Shown: positions 26,985 through 34,995, counted from the first letter of the stretch. The stretch is 52,237 nucleotides of DNA from CAZGLR01 sp964526635 (GCA_964526635.1 CAZGLR010000008.1:1-52237); one strand, 5' to 3'. Notes: generated by a model not told the origin, from the letters alone. Numbers and translations are program-made.

Positions 26985-27710
26985 ATGAACGAGCGGGAAA
27001 CCCAGCGACAACTCACTCTGAATCGATCTTTGATTGCCCTTGTCGGCGGCTTCGGGAGCGGCAAAACCGAGGTAGCCGTCAATCTTGCCATCTATTGCGC
27101 ATCGACTAAAACCTCTGCTACTACTATAGTTGATCTTGATCTCGTCAATCCATATTTCCGGAGCCGTGAAGCCATTGCCGATATGGAGAGAGACGGTATT
27201 CGTGTCATTGCCCCGCGCGATGGCCAGTTCTATGCCGACCTGCCTATCCTGCTGCCGGAGGTCAAGGGCGTGATAGAGCATCATGAAGGCTGCGTCATAC
27301 TTGACGTCGGGGGAGATGCCCAGGGTTCCCGGGCACTGGGATCGCTGGCTAATGAATTTGAGATCGGTCAGTACGAGATGTTCATGGTCCTCAATGCCCG
27401 ACGCCCGCAGACATCTGATGTCCCGGGATGCATTGCCACCATGGATCGCATTCAAACTACGACCGGACTTCGCTTTACCGGACTGGTGTCAAATACACAT
27501 CTGATCGATGAGACCGATGCCGAGATCGTCAGGCAGGGATATCGACTGGCGCAGGATGTTGGCAACGAGACCGGTTTGCCGGTGATGTTTATCAGTGCTA
27601 AGAAAGAGGTGTTGGAGACCATTGATTTATCCGAGTTTTCTTGTCCGGTGTTACCGTTGACCCGCAGGATGTTGAAACCGTGGGAGCATAAATCACACCC
27701 GGCGACGTGA
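26985..27710 (+). CDS. P-loop ATPase (MinD/CobQ-like) heading the kor operon
   Basis: 241 residues. A Walker A motif GGFGSGKTEV (21-30) follows the first strand. TIVDLDLVNPYFRSRE and CVILDVGGDAQGSRAL match the switch regions of SIMIBI-class MinD/CobQ/ArsA-like ATPases. The gene begins an operon with the 2-oxoacid:ferredoxin oxidoreductase subunits and ends 27 bases before the ferredoxin subunit. Roles in iron-sulfur cluster delivery, complex assembly or regulation are plausible by analogy with Mrp/NBP35-type ATPases. No cluster-binding cysteine pair is seen, so this is inference only. Confidence 0.7.
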   Translation: MNERETQRQLTLNRSLIALVGGFGSGKTEVAVNLAIYCASTKTSATTIVDLDLVNPYFRSREAIADMERDGIRVIAPRDGQFYADLPILLPEVKGVIEHHEGCVILDVGGDAQGSRALGSLANEFEIGQYEMFMVLNARRPQTSDVPGCIATMDRIQTTTGLRFTGLVSNTHLIDETDAEIVRQGYRLAQDVGNETGLPVMFISAKKEVLETIDLSEFSCPVLPLTRRMLKPWEHKSHPAT

Positions 27711-27737
27711 AGCCGGATGTGCCGAAAGGGATACACT

Positions 27738-27971
27738 ATGCCCGGTGTCACAATTGATAAGAACTACTGCAAGGGCTGCGAATTGTGTGTTAAAGCCTGC
27801 CCCATGCAGATTCTGGAAATGTCCAAAGAGATTAACCTCAAGGGGTATTATTTCGCCCAGCTCAGGGAGCCGCATAAATGTATCGGCTGCAAGATTTGTG
27901 CGATTATCTGCCCCGATGTGGCAATAGAAGTCAAAACTCACGGCACCTCGTTCGTGCTGTTTGAATATTGA
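27738..27971 (+). CDS. korD: 2-oxoacid:ferredoxin oxidoreductase, ferredoxin (delta) subunit
   Basis: 77 residues from ATG 27738, which has AAGGG seven bases upstream; an in-frame ATG at 27717 lacks one. Two [4Fe-4S] sites are evident: C11-x2-C14-x2-C17-x3-C21-P and C48-x2-C51-x2-C54-x3-C58-P. This is the short ferredoxin-type delta subunit found with KorA/B/C and VorA/B/C/D enzymes. It carries electrons from the thiamine-diphosphate site to external acceptors. The next gene's leader overlaps its stop. Confidence 0.9.
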   Translation: MPGVTIDKNYCKGCELCVKACPMQILEMSKEINLKGYYFAQLREPHKCIGCKICAIICPDVAIEVKTHGTSFVLFEY

Positions 27972-27985
27972 CAGGAGACGATGGT

Positions 27986-29068
27986 ATGGCCGAAAAAAGA
28001 CTGATGAAGGGAAACGAAGCCATAGGTGAGGCAGCCATCGCCGCCGGGGCGAAAAACTACTTTGCCTATCCGATCACGCCGCAGAGTGAGGTTGCCGAAT
28101 ATTTGTGCTGGAGATTGCCGGAAGTCGATGGTGTCTTTGTTCAGGCTGAATCCGAAGTGGCGGTAGGGAATATGCTGTTCGGTGCGGCGGCCTCGGGCAA
28201 ACGGGTTTTCACAACCTCATCGAGCCCGGGCATAAGCCTGATGCAGGAGTCATTGTCCTATATGGCCGGTGCCCATCTACCGGTGGTGCTGGTCAATATC
28301 ATGCGCGGCGGCCCCGGCCTGGGCGGCATTTTGCCGGCCCAATCCGACTATTTTCAGGCGACCAAGGGCGGCGGTCACGGCGATTATCGCCTGATCGTCC
28401 TGGCGCCATCGTCGGTACAAGAGGCCGTCGATCTGGTTATCCTGGCCTTTGATCTGGCCGACGAGTACCGCACGCCGGTGATGATCATCGGCGATGGCAT
28501 GATCGGGCAGATGATGGAATCGGTGGAATTTCCCGAGAAGTATCGCGACGAAAACGATCCCGATACGATACCGTGGGCTTTGACCGGAGCATTGAATCGA
28601 AAGGCCCGTATTGCCAAATCACTGTTTCTTGATCCAGCTCTTTTAGAGAAGAATAGCTTTGACTTAGCTGATAAATATAAAGTAATACGTCAAAAAGAAG
28701 TACGGTACGAACTGTACAACGTCTCCGATAAAAACCAGGTGCTGATTACGGCATATGGCACCATGGCGCGCATATGCCAGACCGCCATCGATGATCTGCA
28801 GGAACACGAGAATATTTCAGTCGGATTGTTCCGCCCAATCACCCTTTTCCCGTTCCCGGAAAAAGAGGTCTATGTCGAGGGCACTAAGGACAATATCAAA
28901 TGCGTGCTTTCGGTCGAGATGAGCACTGGTCAGATGATCGAGGATATCGAAAGGTGTCTTAAGGGGCAGAAGCCGGTCGACTTTTACGGCCGTACCGGCG
29001 GTATTGTGCCGACCCCAAATGAAGTCAAAGATAAGGTCCGTCAAATTCTGGGACTGAACAAGTCTTAA
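27986..29068 (+). CDS. korA: 2-oxoacid:ferredoxin oxidoreductase, alpha subunit (KorA/VorB-type)
   Basis: 360 residues from ATG 27986 with AGGAG eight bases upstream. The N-terminal LMKGNEAIGEAAIAAGAKNYFAYPITPQSE region is the hallmark of the alpha subunit, and SSPGISLMQESLSYMAGA and MRGGPGLGG follow as in the family. The subunit holds the substrate-binding and part of the cofactor-binding interface. The enzyme interconverts a 2-oxoacid plus CoA with acyl-CoA plus CO2 and reduced ferredoxin. Sequence alone does not separate 2-oxoglutarate from branched-chain 2-oxoacid specificity; both subtypes share this build. Confidence 0.9.
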   Translation: MAEKRLMKGNEAIGEAAIAAGAKNYFAYPITPQSEVAEYLCWRLPEVDGVFVQAESEVAVGNMLFGAAASGKRVFTTSSSPGISLMQESLSYMAGAHLPVVLVNIMRGGPGLGGILPAQSDYFQATKGGGHGDYRLIVLAPSSVQEAVDLVILAFDLADEYRTPVMIIGDGMIGQMMESVEFPEKYRDENDPDTIPWALTGALNRKARIAKSLFLDPALLEKNSFDLADKYKVIRQKEVRYELYNVSDKNQVLITAYGTMARICQTAIDDLQEHENISVGLFRPITLFPFPEKEVYVEGTKDNIKCVLSVEMSTGQMIEDIERCLKGQKPVDFYGRTGGIVPTPNEVKDKVRQILGLNKS

Positions 29069-29087
29069 AGTAATACATGAGGTTGCT

Positions 29088-29846
29088 ATGGCAACGAAAG
29101 AAAAGACAATATTTTCCAGGCCGCAATCGTTAAGCGAAAATGTCACCCATTATTGTCCCGGGTGTACCCATGGGGTGATTCATCGGCTGGTCGCTGAATC
29201 ACTCGATGAACTCGGGCTCAAGGACAGAGCGGTCGGTGTGGCGCCGGTAGGTTGTTCGGTGCTGATATATAACTATTTCAATATCGACTTTTTGGAAGCC
29301 CCCCATGGTCGTGCTCCGGCGTTGGCGACCGGCTTCAAGCGCGTTCGCCCGGATATGATCGTGTTTACGTATCAGGGCGACGGCGACCTGGCGTCGATCG
29401 GTATGGGTGAGATTGTGCATGCCGCCAATCGCGGCGAGAAATTCACGACAATCTTTGTCAATAATGCCATCTATGGCATGACCGGGGGCCAGATGGCCCC
29501 GACGACTCTTCCGGGGCAGCGTTCGACGACATCGCCCATGGGCCGTGACACAGCCCAGGCGGGATTCCCGATACGAATGTCCGAGCTACTGGCCACATTA
29601 CGGACGCCGGCCTATATCAGCCGGGTCGGAGTGCATACGCCGATGCACATCGTGGGCGCTAAAAAAGCGATTAAAAAAGCATTCCGATATCAGATGGAAG
29701 GCAAGTGCTTTTCGATGGTGGAAGTATTATCGACTTGCCCGACCAACTGGGGAATAACACCGCACGACGCCACTGAATGGGTGGTTTCCGATATGGAGCC
29801 ATATTATCCTCTCGGCCTGTACAAAGATTTTGAGGAGGGGAGGTAA
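29088..29846 (+). CDS. korB: 2-oxoacid:ferredoxin oxidoreductase, beta (TPP-binding) subunit
   Basis: 252 residues. YCPGCTHGVIHRL at the N-terminus is the conserved cysteine-containing start of the beta subunit. The thiamine-diphosphate motif is GDGDLASIGMGE, with VNNAIYGMTGGQMAPTT as the metal and pyrophosphate loop (a common family sequence). The protein binds TPP and Mg and, with korA, forms the catalytic site. It lies 19 bases after korA and 3 bases before korC. Confidence 0.92.
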   Translation: MATKEKTIFSRPQSLSENVTHYCPGCTHGVIHRLVAESLDELGLKDRAVGVAPVGCSVLIYNYFNIDFLEAPHGRAPALATGFKRVRPDMIVFTYQGDGDLASIGMGEIVHAANRGEKFTTIFVNNAIYGMTGGQMAPTTLPGQRSTTSPMGRDTAQAGFPIRMSELLATLRTPAYISRVGVHTPMHIVGAKKAIKKAFRYQMEGKCFSMVEVLSTCPTNWGITPHDATEWVVSDMEPYYPLGLYKDFEEGR

Positions 29847-29849
29847 GAT

Positions 29850-30401
29850 ATGCCGAATCAGACGGAAGTCGTTTTTGCCGGATTTGGCGGCCAGGGGGTA
29901 ATGACCGCCGGCCAGCTTCTGGCCTACACGGCCATGGCCGAGGGCAAGCAGGTATGCTGGATACCATCGTATGGCCCCGAGATGCGTGGAGGTACGGCCA
30001 ACTGCACAGTGGTTGTCTCTGATCAACGGATCGGTTCGCCGATTATCAATAATCCCGGCTCGGCTTGCGTGTTCAACCGGCCATCGCTTGATAAATTCGG
30101 GGCATTGCTTCGTCCCGATGGTCTGCTATTAATCAACAGCTCGCTGATCGACGTGAAATCCGGTCGGTCGGATCTTAAAGAAATTCAGGTGCCGTGCAAC
30201 GATCTGGCAATCAAAGTCGGCAATCCGAAAGTGGCCAATATGGTCATGCTGGCGGCCTATGTCGAAGCGACCGGAATTGTGACATTTGAAACACTTGAAA
30301 AAGTGTTCATGGAGAAAATGGGTCATAAGGAATCATTGATAGAGATTAACAAAAAGGCCTTTGAAGCGGGCCGTAACCTGGTCACCACGGCCGGAGTATA
30401 G
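29850..30401 (+). CDS. korC: 2-oxoacid:ferredoxin oxidoreductase, gamma subunit
   Basis: 183 residues with the N-terminal nucleotide-fold motif VFAGFGGQGVMTAGQLLA and the following SYGPEMRGGTANC, both diagnostic for the gamma subunit. It completes a KorDABC set in the usual subunit order. In solved relatives the gamma domain helps form the CoA-binding side of the enzyme. It ends 13 bases before the NuoE-like gene, so the redox module downstream is almost certainly in the same transcript. Confidence 0.92.
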   Translation: MPNQTEVVFAGFGGQGVMTAGQLLAYTAMAEGKQVCWIPSYGPEMRGGTANCTVVVSDQRIGSPIINNPGSACVFNRPSLDKFGALLRPDGLLLINSSLIDVKSGRSDLKEIQVPCNDLAIKVGNPKVANMVMLAAYVEATGIVTFETLEKVFMEKMGHKESLIEINKKAFEAGRNLVTTAGV

Positions 30402-30414
30402 AGGGAACCGGCGC

Positions 30415-30876
30415 ATGCAAGTTACCAAAGAAAAAATTCATGAGATCATAAACAGAGGTCCCAAAGATCCCACTGCGCTGATAATGGTCCTGCAGGATAT
30501 ACAGCGGGAATTTCACTTCCTGCCCTGCGAGGCGCTGGAGGAAACGGCCAGGGTATTAGGGGTGCCATTGTCGAAGGTCTTTTCGGTCTCGACCTTTTAC
30601 AGCGCGTTCAGCCTGACGCCCAAGGGCGAGCGGGTTATTCGGGTGTGTAAAGGTACCGCCTGCCACATCAAGGGCGCCGATCTTATCCTCGATCAACTGG
30701 AAGCGAAGCTCAATTGCCGACCCGGAGAAACGACCCCTGATTTGAAATTCACTGTAGAAGTGGTCAATTGTGTCGGCGCCTGCGCTATGGCGCCGGTGAT
30801 GATCGTAAATGAAAAATACCACGGCAACGTCCGCAGTGATCGTGCCCCTCAACTGGCGAGAGGGGGTAAGAAATAA
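30415..30876 (+). CDS. NuoE/HydC-like thioredoxin-fold [2Fe-2S] subunit
   Basis: 153 residues from ATG 30415. A helical N-terminus (LIMVLQDIQREFHFLP, then VFSVSTFYSAF) is followed by the thioredoxin-like fold with four cluster cysteines: C78 and C83 in CKGTACH, and C119 and C123 in CVGACAMAP. This fits NuoE, HoxE and the HydC/HndA subunits of bifurcating hydrogenases. The [2Fe-2S] cluster passes electrons to or from the flavoprotein encoded next, whose ATG overlaps this stop. Its placement directly behind korC is the unusual point. Confidence 0.9.
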   Translation: MQVTKEKIHEIINRGPKDPTALIMVLQDIQREFHFLPCEALEETARVLGVPLSKVFSVSTFYSAFSLTPKGERVIRVCKGTACHIKGADLILDQLEAKLNCRPGETTPDLKFTVEVVNCVGACAMAPVMIVNEKYHGNVRSDRAPQLARGGKK

Positions 30877-32732
30877 TGCATCTGGAGACTACCAAACAAC
30901 TGGAAGATTTCCGCCTGCAGGTTCTCGAAAAGCAGGCCAAAATAAAGTGGCGGGTGTTGGTGTGCCTGGGACCGGGATGCCTGGCGGGTGGTTCCGATGA
31001 AATTCTGCATGGACTGGCCAGTGCCGTTGCTGAAGCCGGTCTCAAAGATGTCTCGGTCGAATCAGTCAAACAAACCGGCTGCCAGGGATTCTGCGCCCGG
31101 GGACCATTGGTAACGCTTGAACCTTCGGGTATTCAATATGGCCCGGTAAAGAAGATCCATATCAAAGACATAGTCGAAAAGACACTCAAAAACGGCCAAG
31201 TTATTGAAAAACTGATCTATCACGATCCTGAAGATAAGACCAAAACGGCGACTAAATACCACGACATACCGTTTTACTCACGGCAGGAAAAGATATCACT
31301 CCGCAATGTCGGCAAGATCGATTTCGATAGTATCGAGGATTATATCGCCTCCGGCGGCTATGCCGCATTGAGCAAGGTTCTGGCATCGATGCAGCCATCG
31401 GAAGTCATCGATGCCGTAACTATCTCAGGTCTGCGTGGTCGCGGCGGCGGCGGTTTCCCAACCGGCCGCAAGTGGGCCTCCTGCGCCAAAATCGATGACG
31501 AACCGCGCTATGTCATCTGTAATGGTGACGAGGGCGATCCGGGTGCCTTTATGGATCGCTGCATCATGGAAGGCGACCCGCATTCGGTCATCGAGGGCAT
31601 GATCATCTGTGCGTTCGCGGTCGGCTCAAAACATGGTTATATCTACGTTCGTGAAGAATACCCGCTGGCGGTGGTTAATCTCCAGAAAGCGATTGAAGAT
31701 GCCCGGGCGCTTGGCCTTCTGGGCGAAAATATCCTCGGTAGCGGTCTTGATTTCGATATCAAAATCAACCGGGGCGGGGGAGCCTTTGTCTGTGGGGAAT
31801 CATCGGCGCTGATGAAATCGATCGCCGGCGAAGTCGGCGAACCCCGGGCCAAGTATATTCGGTCGGTAGTCAAGGGCGCCTTCGATAAACCGACAGTGTT
31901 GAACAATGTCGAATCATTTGCGACTATCCCGGTCATCATGGACAAGGGCGCTGAATGGTTCGCCAAAATCGGTGTCGCCAAAAGCTCCGGCACGAAAGCC
32001 TTTTCACTGGCCGGCAAAGTTCGCAATACTGGTTTGATCGAAATCCCGATGGGTATGACCATCCGCGAAATTATCTTCGGTATCGGCGGCGGTATCCCCG
32101 GCGGGCGTGAATTCAAGGCGGTGCAAACCGGCGGGCCATCGGGCGGATGTCTCCCGGCCGACAAACTCGATCTCCCGGTCGATTTTGATACTCTGACCGC
32201 TGCCGGCTCGATGATGGGCTCCGGCGGTATGATTGTCATGGACAATCGCACCTGCATGGTCGAAGTCGCTCGGTATTTCCTCGAATTTCTGGTCAAGGAA
32301 TCCTGCGGAAAATGTGTGCCGTGCCGTGAGGGGCTGCATCAGTTGCTGGTGCTATGTACCAAAATCACCAAAGGACAGGCGACCGAGACTGATCTGGCGT
32401 TGATGGAGAAACTGTCGAAGACTATCCAGATCGCCTCGCTGTGCGGACTTGGTCAGTCAGGACCGAATCCGTTTCTCAGTACCCTGATGTATTTCCGCGA
32501 TGAATACCTCGCCCATATCCGTGACAAGAAATGTCCGGCCGGGGTATGCCGCGATCTGATCGAATTTGAAATCAATGATAAATGCACCGGCTGTATGGCC
32601 TGTTTGTCGGCCTGTCCGGTTGACGCAATCACCGGTGAAAAAGATAAATTACACGTTATCGACCAGAAGATCTGCACCCGTTGCGGATCATGTGAGCTGG
32701 TCTGTACTTTTGACGCTGTTGATGTGAGATAG
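30876..32732 (+). CDS. NuoF/HydB-like NAD(P)H-binding flavoprotein with extra Fe-S domains
   Basis: 618 residues, longer than NuoF (about 430) and matching the HydB/HndC architecture. In order: an N-terminal thioredoxin-like [2Fe-2S] domain (C30, C35, C69, C73); the FMN- and NADH-binding core with GLRGRGGGGFPTGRKW and CNGDEGDPGAFMDR; an SLBB-type region; the [4Fe-4S] motif SCGKCVPCREG with a later LCGLGQSGPNP cysteine; and a C-terminal two-cluster ferredoxin domain (CTGCMACLSACP and CTRCGSCELVC). Proteins with this layout form the flavin core of electron-bifurcating hydrogenases and NfnABC/StnABC-type transhydrogenases. Here the partner appears to be KOR. Confidence 0.92.
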   Translation: MHLETTKQLEDFRLQVLEKQAKIKWRVLVCLGPGCLAGGSDEILHGLASAVAEAGLKDVSVESVKQTGCQGFCARGPLVTLEPSGIQYGPVKKIHIKDIVEKTLKNGQVIEKLIYHDPEDKTKTATKYHDIPFYSRQEKISLRNVGKIDFDSIEDYIASGGYAALSKVLASMQPSEVIDAVTISGLRGRGGGGFPTGRKWASCAKIDDEPRYVICNGDEGDPGAFMDRCIMEGDPHSVIEGMIICAFAVGSKHGYIYVREEYPLAVVNLQKAIEDARALGLLGENILGSGLDFDIKINRGGGAFVCGESSALMKSIAGEVGEPRAKYIRSVVKGAFDKPTVLNNVESFATIPVIMDKGAEWFAKIGVAKSSGTKAFSLAGKVRNTGLIEIPMGMTIREIIFGIGGGIPGGREFKAVQTGGPSGGCLPADKLDLPVDFDTLTAAGSMMGSGGMIVMDNRTCMVEVARYFLEFLVKESCGKCVPCREGLHQLLVLCTKITKGQATETDLALMEKLSKTIQIASLCGLGQSGPNPFLSTLMYFRDEYLAHIRDKKCPAGVCRDLIEFEINDKCTGCMACLSACPVDAITGEKDKLHVIDQKICTRCGSCELVCTFDAVDVR

Positions 32733-32740
32733 GTGAGTTT

Positions 32741-33523
32741 ATGATTCATCTGACTATAAATGGTAAAGTCGTGAAAGCGCGCAAGGGTGAGATGCTTCTG
32801 GATGCCATCCGCCGCGAGGGAGTCGATGTCCCGGCGCTCTGCGACCATAAGGCGATCGAGCCGGTCGGGTCGTGCCGATTGTGCACGGTTGAGATCACGC
32901 GCAAGGAATGGGATGGCTGGAAAAAGCACGTGACATCGTGCCTGTATCCGGTCGAAGAAGGGCTGATTGTCAGCACCCATACGGAAACCTGTATCGAAAT
33001 TCGCAAAACGATTCTGGATCTGCAACTGGCCAATTGCCCCAATTCCGAAGTCATTCAGGAGATGGCCGAGGAATATGGCATCCTCAAAACCAGCTATGAA
33101 CCGGACTACGAAGCTGACAATTGCATTATGTGCTATGCCTGTACCCGCATTTGTGAAGTATTGGGCAAGAGTGCGATTGCGGCTATCAATCGCGGCCAGC
33201 ACAAGATGATCTCGCCGCCGCTGGGTCCGGATAAGCCGGCCATTGATTGTATTGGCTGTCTGGCCTGCGCCAAAATCTGTCCGACCGACGTTATCAAATT
33301 CACTGATAAGGGCGGTGTTCGGACAATCTGGAACAAAGATTTCGAACTGATCGCGTGCAGTAAATGCGGTAAGACGACCATCACGCGCGAATTCGCTGAT
33401 TACCTGGCTGAAAAACGCGATCTGCCGAGAGAGTATTTTGACGTCTGCGATGAATGCAAGCGTCGCGAGACCGCTGAGAAGATGGGCGGGCTTGTCGAGA
33501 AGGCTAAGGAGGTGGCGGTATGA
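32741..33523 (+). CDS. NuoG/HoxU-like iron-sulfur subunit, reduced form
   Basis: 260 residues. The N-terminal [2Fe-2S] ferredoxin domain has C34, C45, C48 and C67. Two [4Fe-4S] sites follow: C128/C131/C134/C138 and C170/C173/C176/C180. The histidine-and-cysteine [4Fe-4S] motif usual between them in NuoG, HoxU and HydA (a His then three Cys) is not recognisable; the corresponding stretch reads LANCPNSEVIQ. The C-terminus has two CxxC pairs (C206/C209 and C236/C239) that could bind zinc or another cluster. There is no hydrogenase or molybdopterin domain. The last codons overlap the next gene. Confidence 0.85.
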   Translation: MIHLTINGKVVKARKGEMLLDAIRREGVDVPALCDHKAIEPVGSCRLCTVEITRKEWDGWKKHVTSCLYPVEEGLIVSTHTETCIEIRKTILDLQLANCPNSEVIQEMAEEYGILKTSYEPDYEADNCIMCYACTRICEVLGKSAIAAINRGQHKMISPPLGPDKPAIDCIGCLACAKICPTDVIKFTDKGGVRTIWNKDFELIACSKCGKTTITREFADYLAEKRDLPREYFDVCDECKRRETAEKMGGLVEKAKEVAV

Positions 33524-33933
33524 TGGAATTTCGCTTCAAAGTTATTCCCGATTTGTGTATCGGATGCCGTACCTGCGAACTGGCCTGCGCCTTTACGCAC
33601 ACCGAAAAGAGCAAACCGGGCCGCAGCCGGATTTATCCGCTGGCCTACCGTCCGGATCGGTTTGTCCCGGTGGCCTGTCTGCAATGCGACGATGCCGCTT
33701 GTGTGAAATCATGTTTGTTCGATGCCCTGCATCGCAACGAAGAAACCGGCGCGATTGAAGTCGATGAAGAACGCTGTGTAAAATGCCGTGCCTGTGTGGC
33801 GGCGTGTCCGTTCGGGTGTGCGCTGATCGATGATGTCCATGATCGGATTGTCAAATGCGATCTATGCGGCGGTGCCCCGGCCTGCGCTCAGTTCTGCCCG
33901 ACCAAGGCACTGGTGTACGAGAAGATTGCATAG
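33520..33933 (+). CDS. Polyferredoxin with four [4Fe-4S] sites (CooF/HycB/DmsB-like)
   Basis: 137 residues. Four cysteine groups can be read: CIGCRTCELAC (13-23), CLQCDDAACVKSC (53-65), CVKCRACVAAC (86-96) and CDLCGGAPACAQFC (113-126). That pattern is the electron-transfer subunit fold seen in CooF, HycB and DmsB. AAGGAGG sits seven bases before ATG 33520, and the start overlaps the previous stop by four bases. It is the last gene of the kor operon and likely the wire between KOR and the NuoE/F-like module, or a link to a membrane or soluble partner encoded elsewhere. Confidence 0.88.
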   Translation: MMEFRFKVIPDLCIGCRTCELACAFTHTEKSKPGRSRIYPLAYRPDRFVPVACLQCDDAACVKSCLFDALHRNEETGAIEVDEERCVKCRACVAACPFGCALIDDVHDRIVKCDLCGGAPACAQFCPTKALVYEKIA

Positions 33934-33965
33934 TAGTTCGACCTTTCTAAAAACTTACAGGATAG

Positions 33966-33993
33966 AATAAAAAATCCCGGCCAAAGCCGGGAT
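33966..33993 (-). terminator. Terminator-like hairpin oriented for the minus strand
   Basis: ATCCCGGC and GCCGGGAT (8 bp, CAAA loop) are followed, when read on the minus strand, by a run of T ending near 33968. No intact minus-strand gene lies to its right, only the glgE fragment beyond the transposase remnant. Confidence 0.65.
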
Positions 33994-34092
33994 CAGGGTG
34001 TTGACAAAGTAGTCGGCACCTTTTTTTATTTTGCGATTATGCTCAGTAATTATTATATGATGTATATTCAAGTCATATACTAAGGGTTGGTT

Positions 34093-34310
34093 ATGTTTCA
34101 AAGAAGAGACAGCAGTCAGCAGCAGGCGGAGTTTGTCTGCATCGAGAACCTGGTACCGGCCGATCACCTTCTTCGTCAGGTCGAGAAGCAGATCAAGTTT
34201 TCGTTCATTTATGAGAAGACTAAGGATTTATACTCGGATATCGGACGTCCCTGTCTGGACGTGGTGGTATTGTTCAAGATGATGCTGATCGGTTATTTAT
34301 ACGGGCGCCA
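34093..34310 (+). pseudogene. Truncated IS1182-like transposase (N-terminal fragment)
   Basis: From ATG 34093 (AAGGG upstream) about 70 codons match the N-terminus of IS1182-type DDE transposases: MFQRRDSSQQQ, LVPADHLLRQVEKQI, FSFIYEKTKDLYSD, GRPCLDVVVLFKMMLIGYLYG. Full-length members have about 450-500 residues. The similarity ends at the YLYG block near 34305. The frame continues to 34452, but that part is the antisense of a glgE fragment. No DDE catalytic residues remain, so the element is dead. Whether it inserted into glgE or both were joined by a deletion cannot be told from this sequence. Confidence 0.75.
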
Positions 34311-34640
34311 GCGAAACCACCGGGGGTGCTCTTTGACGTATGGATGGTCATGCGAGCATTGGAAAGCGATATCCAGGGCCAGATCCAGCTTCAATTCGTG
34401 GGCGCGTTTAACCAGTGCTTTAAAATCGTCGATAGTTCCCGGGTCCGGATGAATTGCCTTATGCCCGCCGTCTTCCGAACCGATCGCCCAGGGACTTCCG
34501 GGGTCCGTTTCGGCTGCTTCGCGTGTATTGTTGGGACCCTTCCGCTTGGTTTGGCCGATGGGATGAATCGGCGGAAGATACACTGTAACGAAGCCAAGTT
34601 TGGCTATTTTAGCGAGCCGTCCCCGGACATCGTTCAAATT
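34293..34640 (-). pseudogene. glgE: Internal fragment of glgE (alpha-1,4-glucan:maltose-1-phosphate maltosyltransferase)
   Basis: On the minus strand about 110 codons read KLGFVTVYLPPIHPIG, KGPNNTREAAETDPGSPWAIG, GGHKAIHPDPGTIDDF, DLALDIAFQCSHDHPYV and HPRWFRWRP. This is the conserved barrel segment of GlgE, a GH13 enzyme that extends alpha-glucan from maltose-1-phosphate. Codons upstream of 34640 (GEGRHGNLNDVRGRL) still fit the family for a short distance before the frame degrades. GlgE has about 650-700 residues, so only about a sixth remains. The right-hand end is lost in AT-rich DNA, and the left-hand end stops where the transposase remnant begins. Confidence 0.8.
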
Positions 34641-34679
34641 ACCATGACGGCCCTCTCCGTCTCTGGATAGCCTCGAGCG

Positions 34680-34990
34680 AGCTGGCTTTTTCAGTCACAA
34701 ATTCGTCCTGCTGGTGATTGCGTGATTGCAGAATAATGGTTCGTTACATGCAGATACGGACAGAATACTCATTTCTTGGTACTTATTAATTATTTAATAC
34801 TTATTATAATACTATGATATACTCATGGTTGACAATTATAACGCCATAATCGGTATGAAGCCTGACCTTTGGTTATTACTCCGGCAAATACGGTAGCTAC
34901 CGGCGGTAATGATAACAAGTCCTTAGCAATATATTAATTTGCCTCACTCGGGTTGATATTGTACATTTGCCAAAAACAGCCCGAGGGAGA
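34680..34990. other. AT-rich intergenic DNA without a gene
   Basis: Around 300 bases between the glgE scar and the phosphatase gene contain no convincing coding frame. Promoter-like pieces exist (TATAAT at 34805-34810; TTGACA at 34829-34834), but neither pairs with a good partner box at normal spacing. Base composition is clearly more AT-rich than in the neighbouring genes. Confidence 0.5.
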
Positions 34991-34995
34991 CTGCC

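Noticed and set aside
26985..33933. A hydrogenase or complete complex I locus
   Set aside because: No H-cluster, NiFe subunit or membrane Nuo subunits are present; only the NuoE, NuoF and reduced NuoG-like parts.
34310..34452. Continuation of the transposase frame to 34452 as coding sequence
   Set aside because: It is the antisense of the glgE fragment and has no transposase features.
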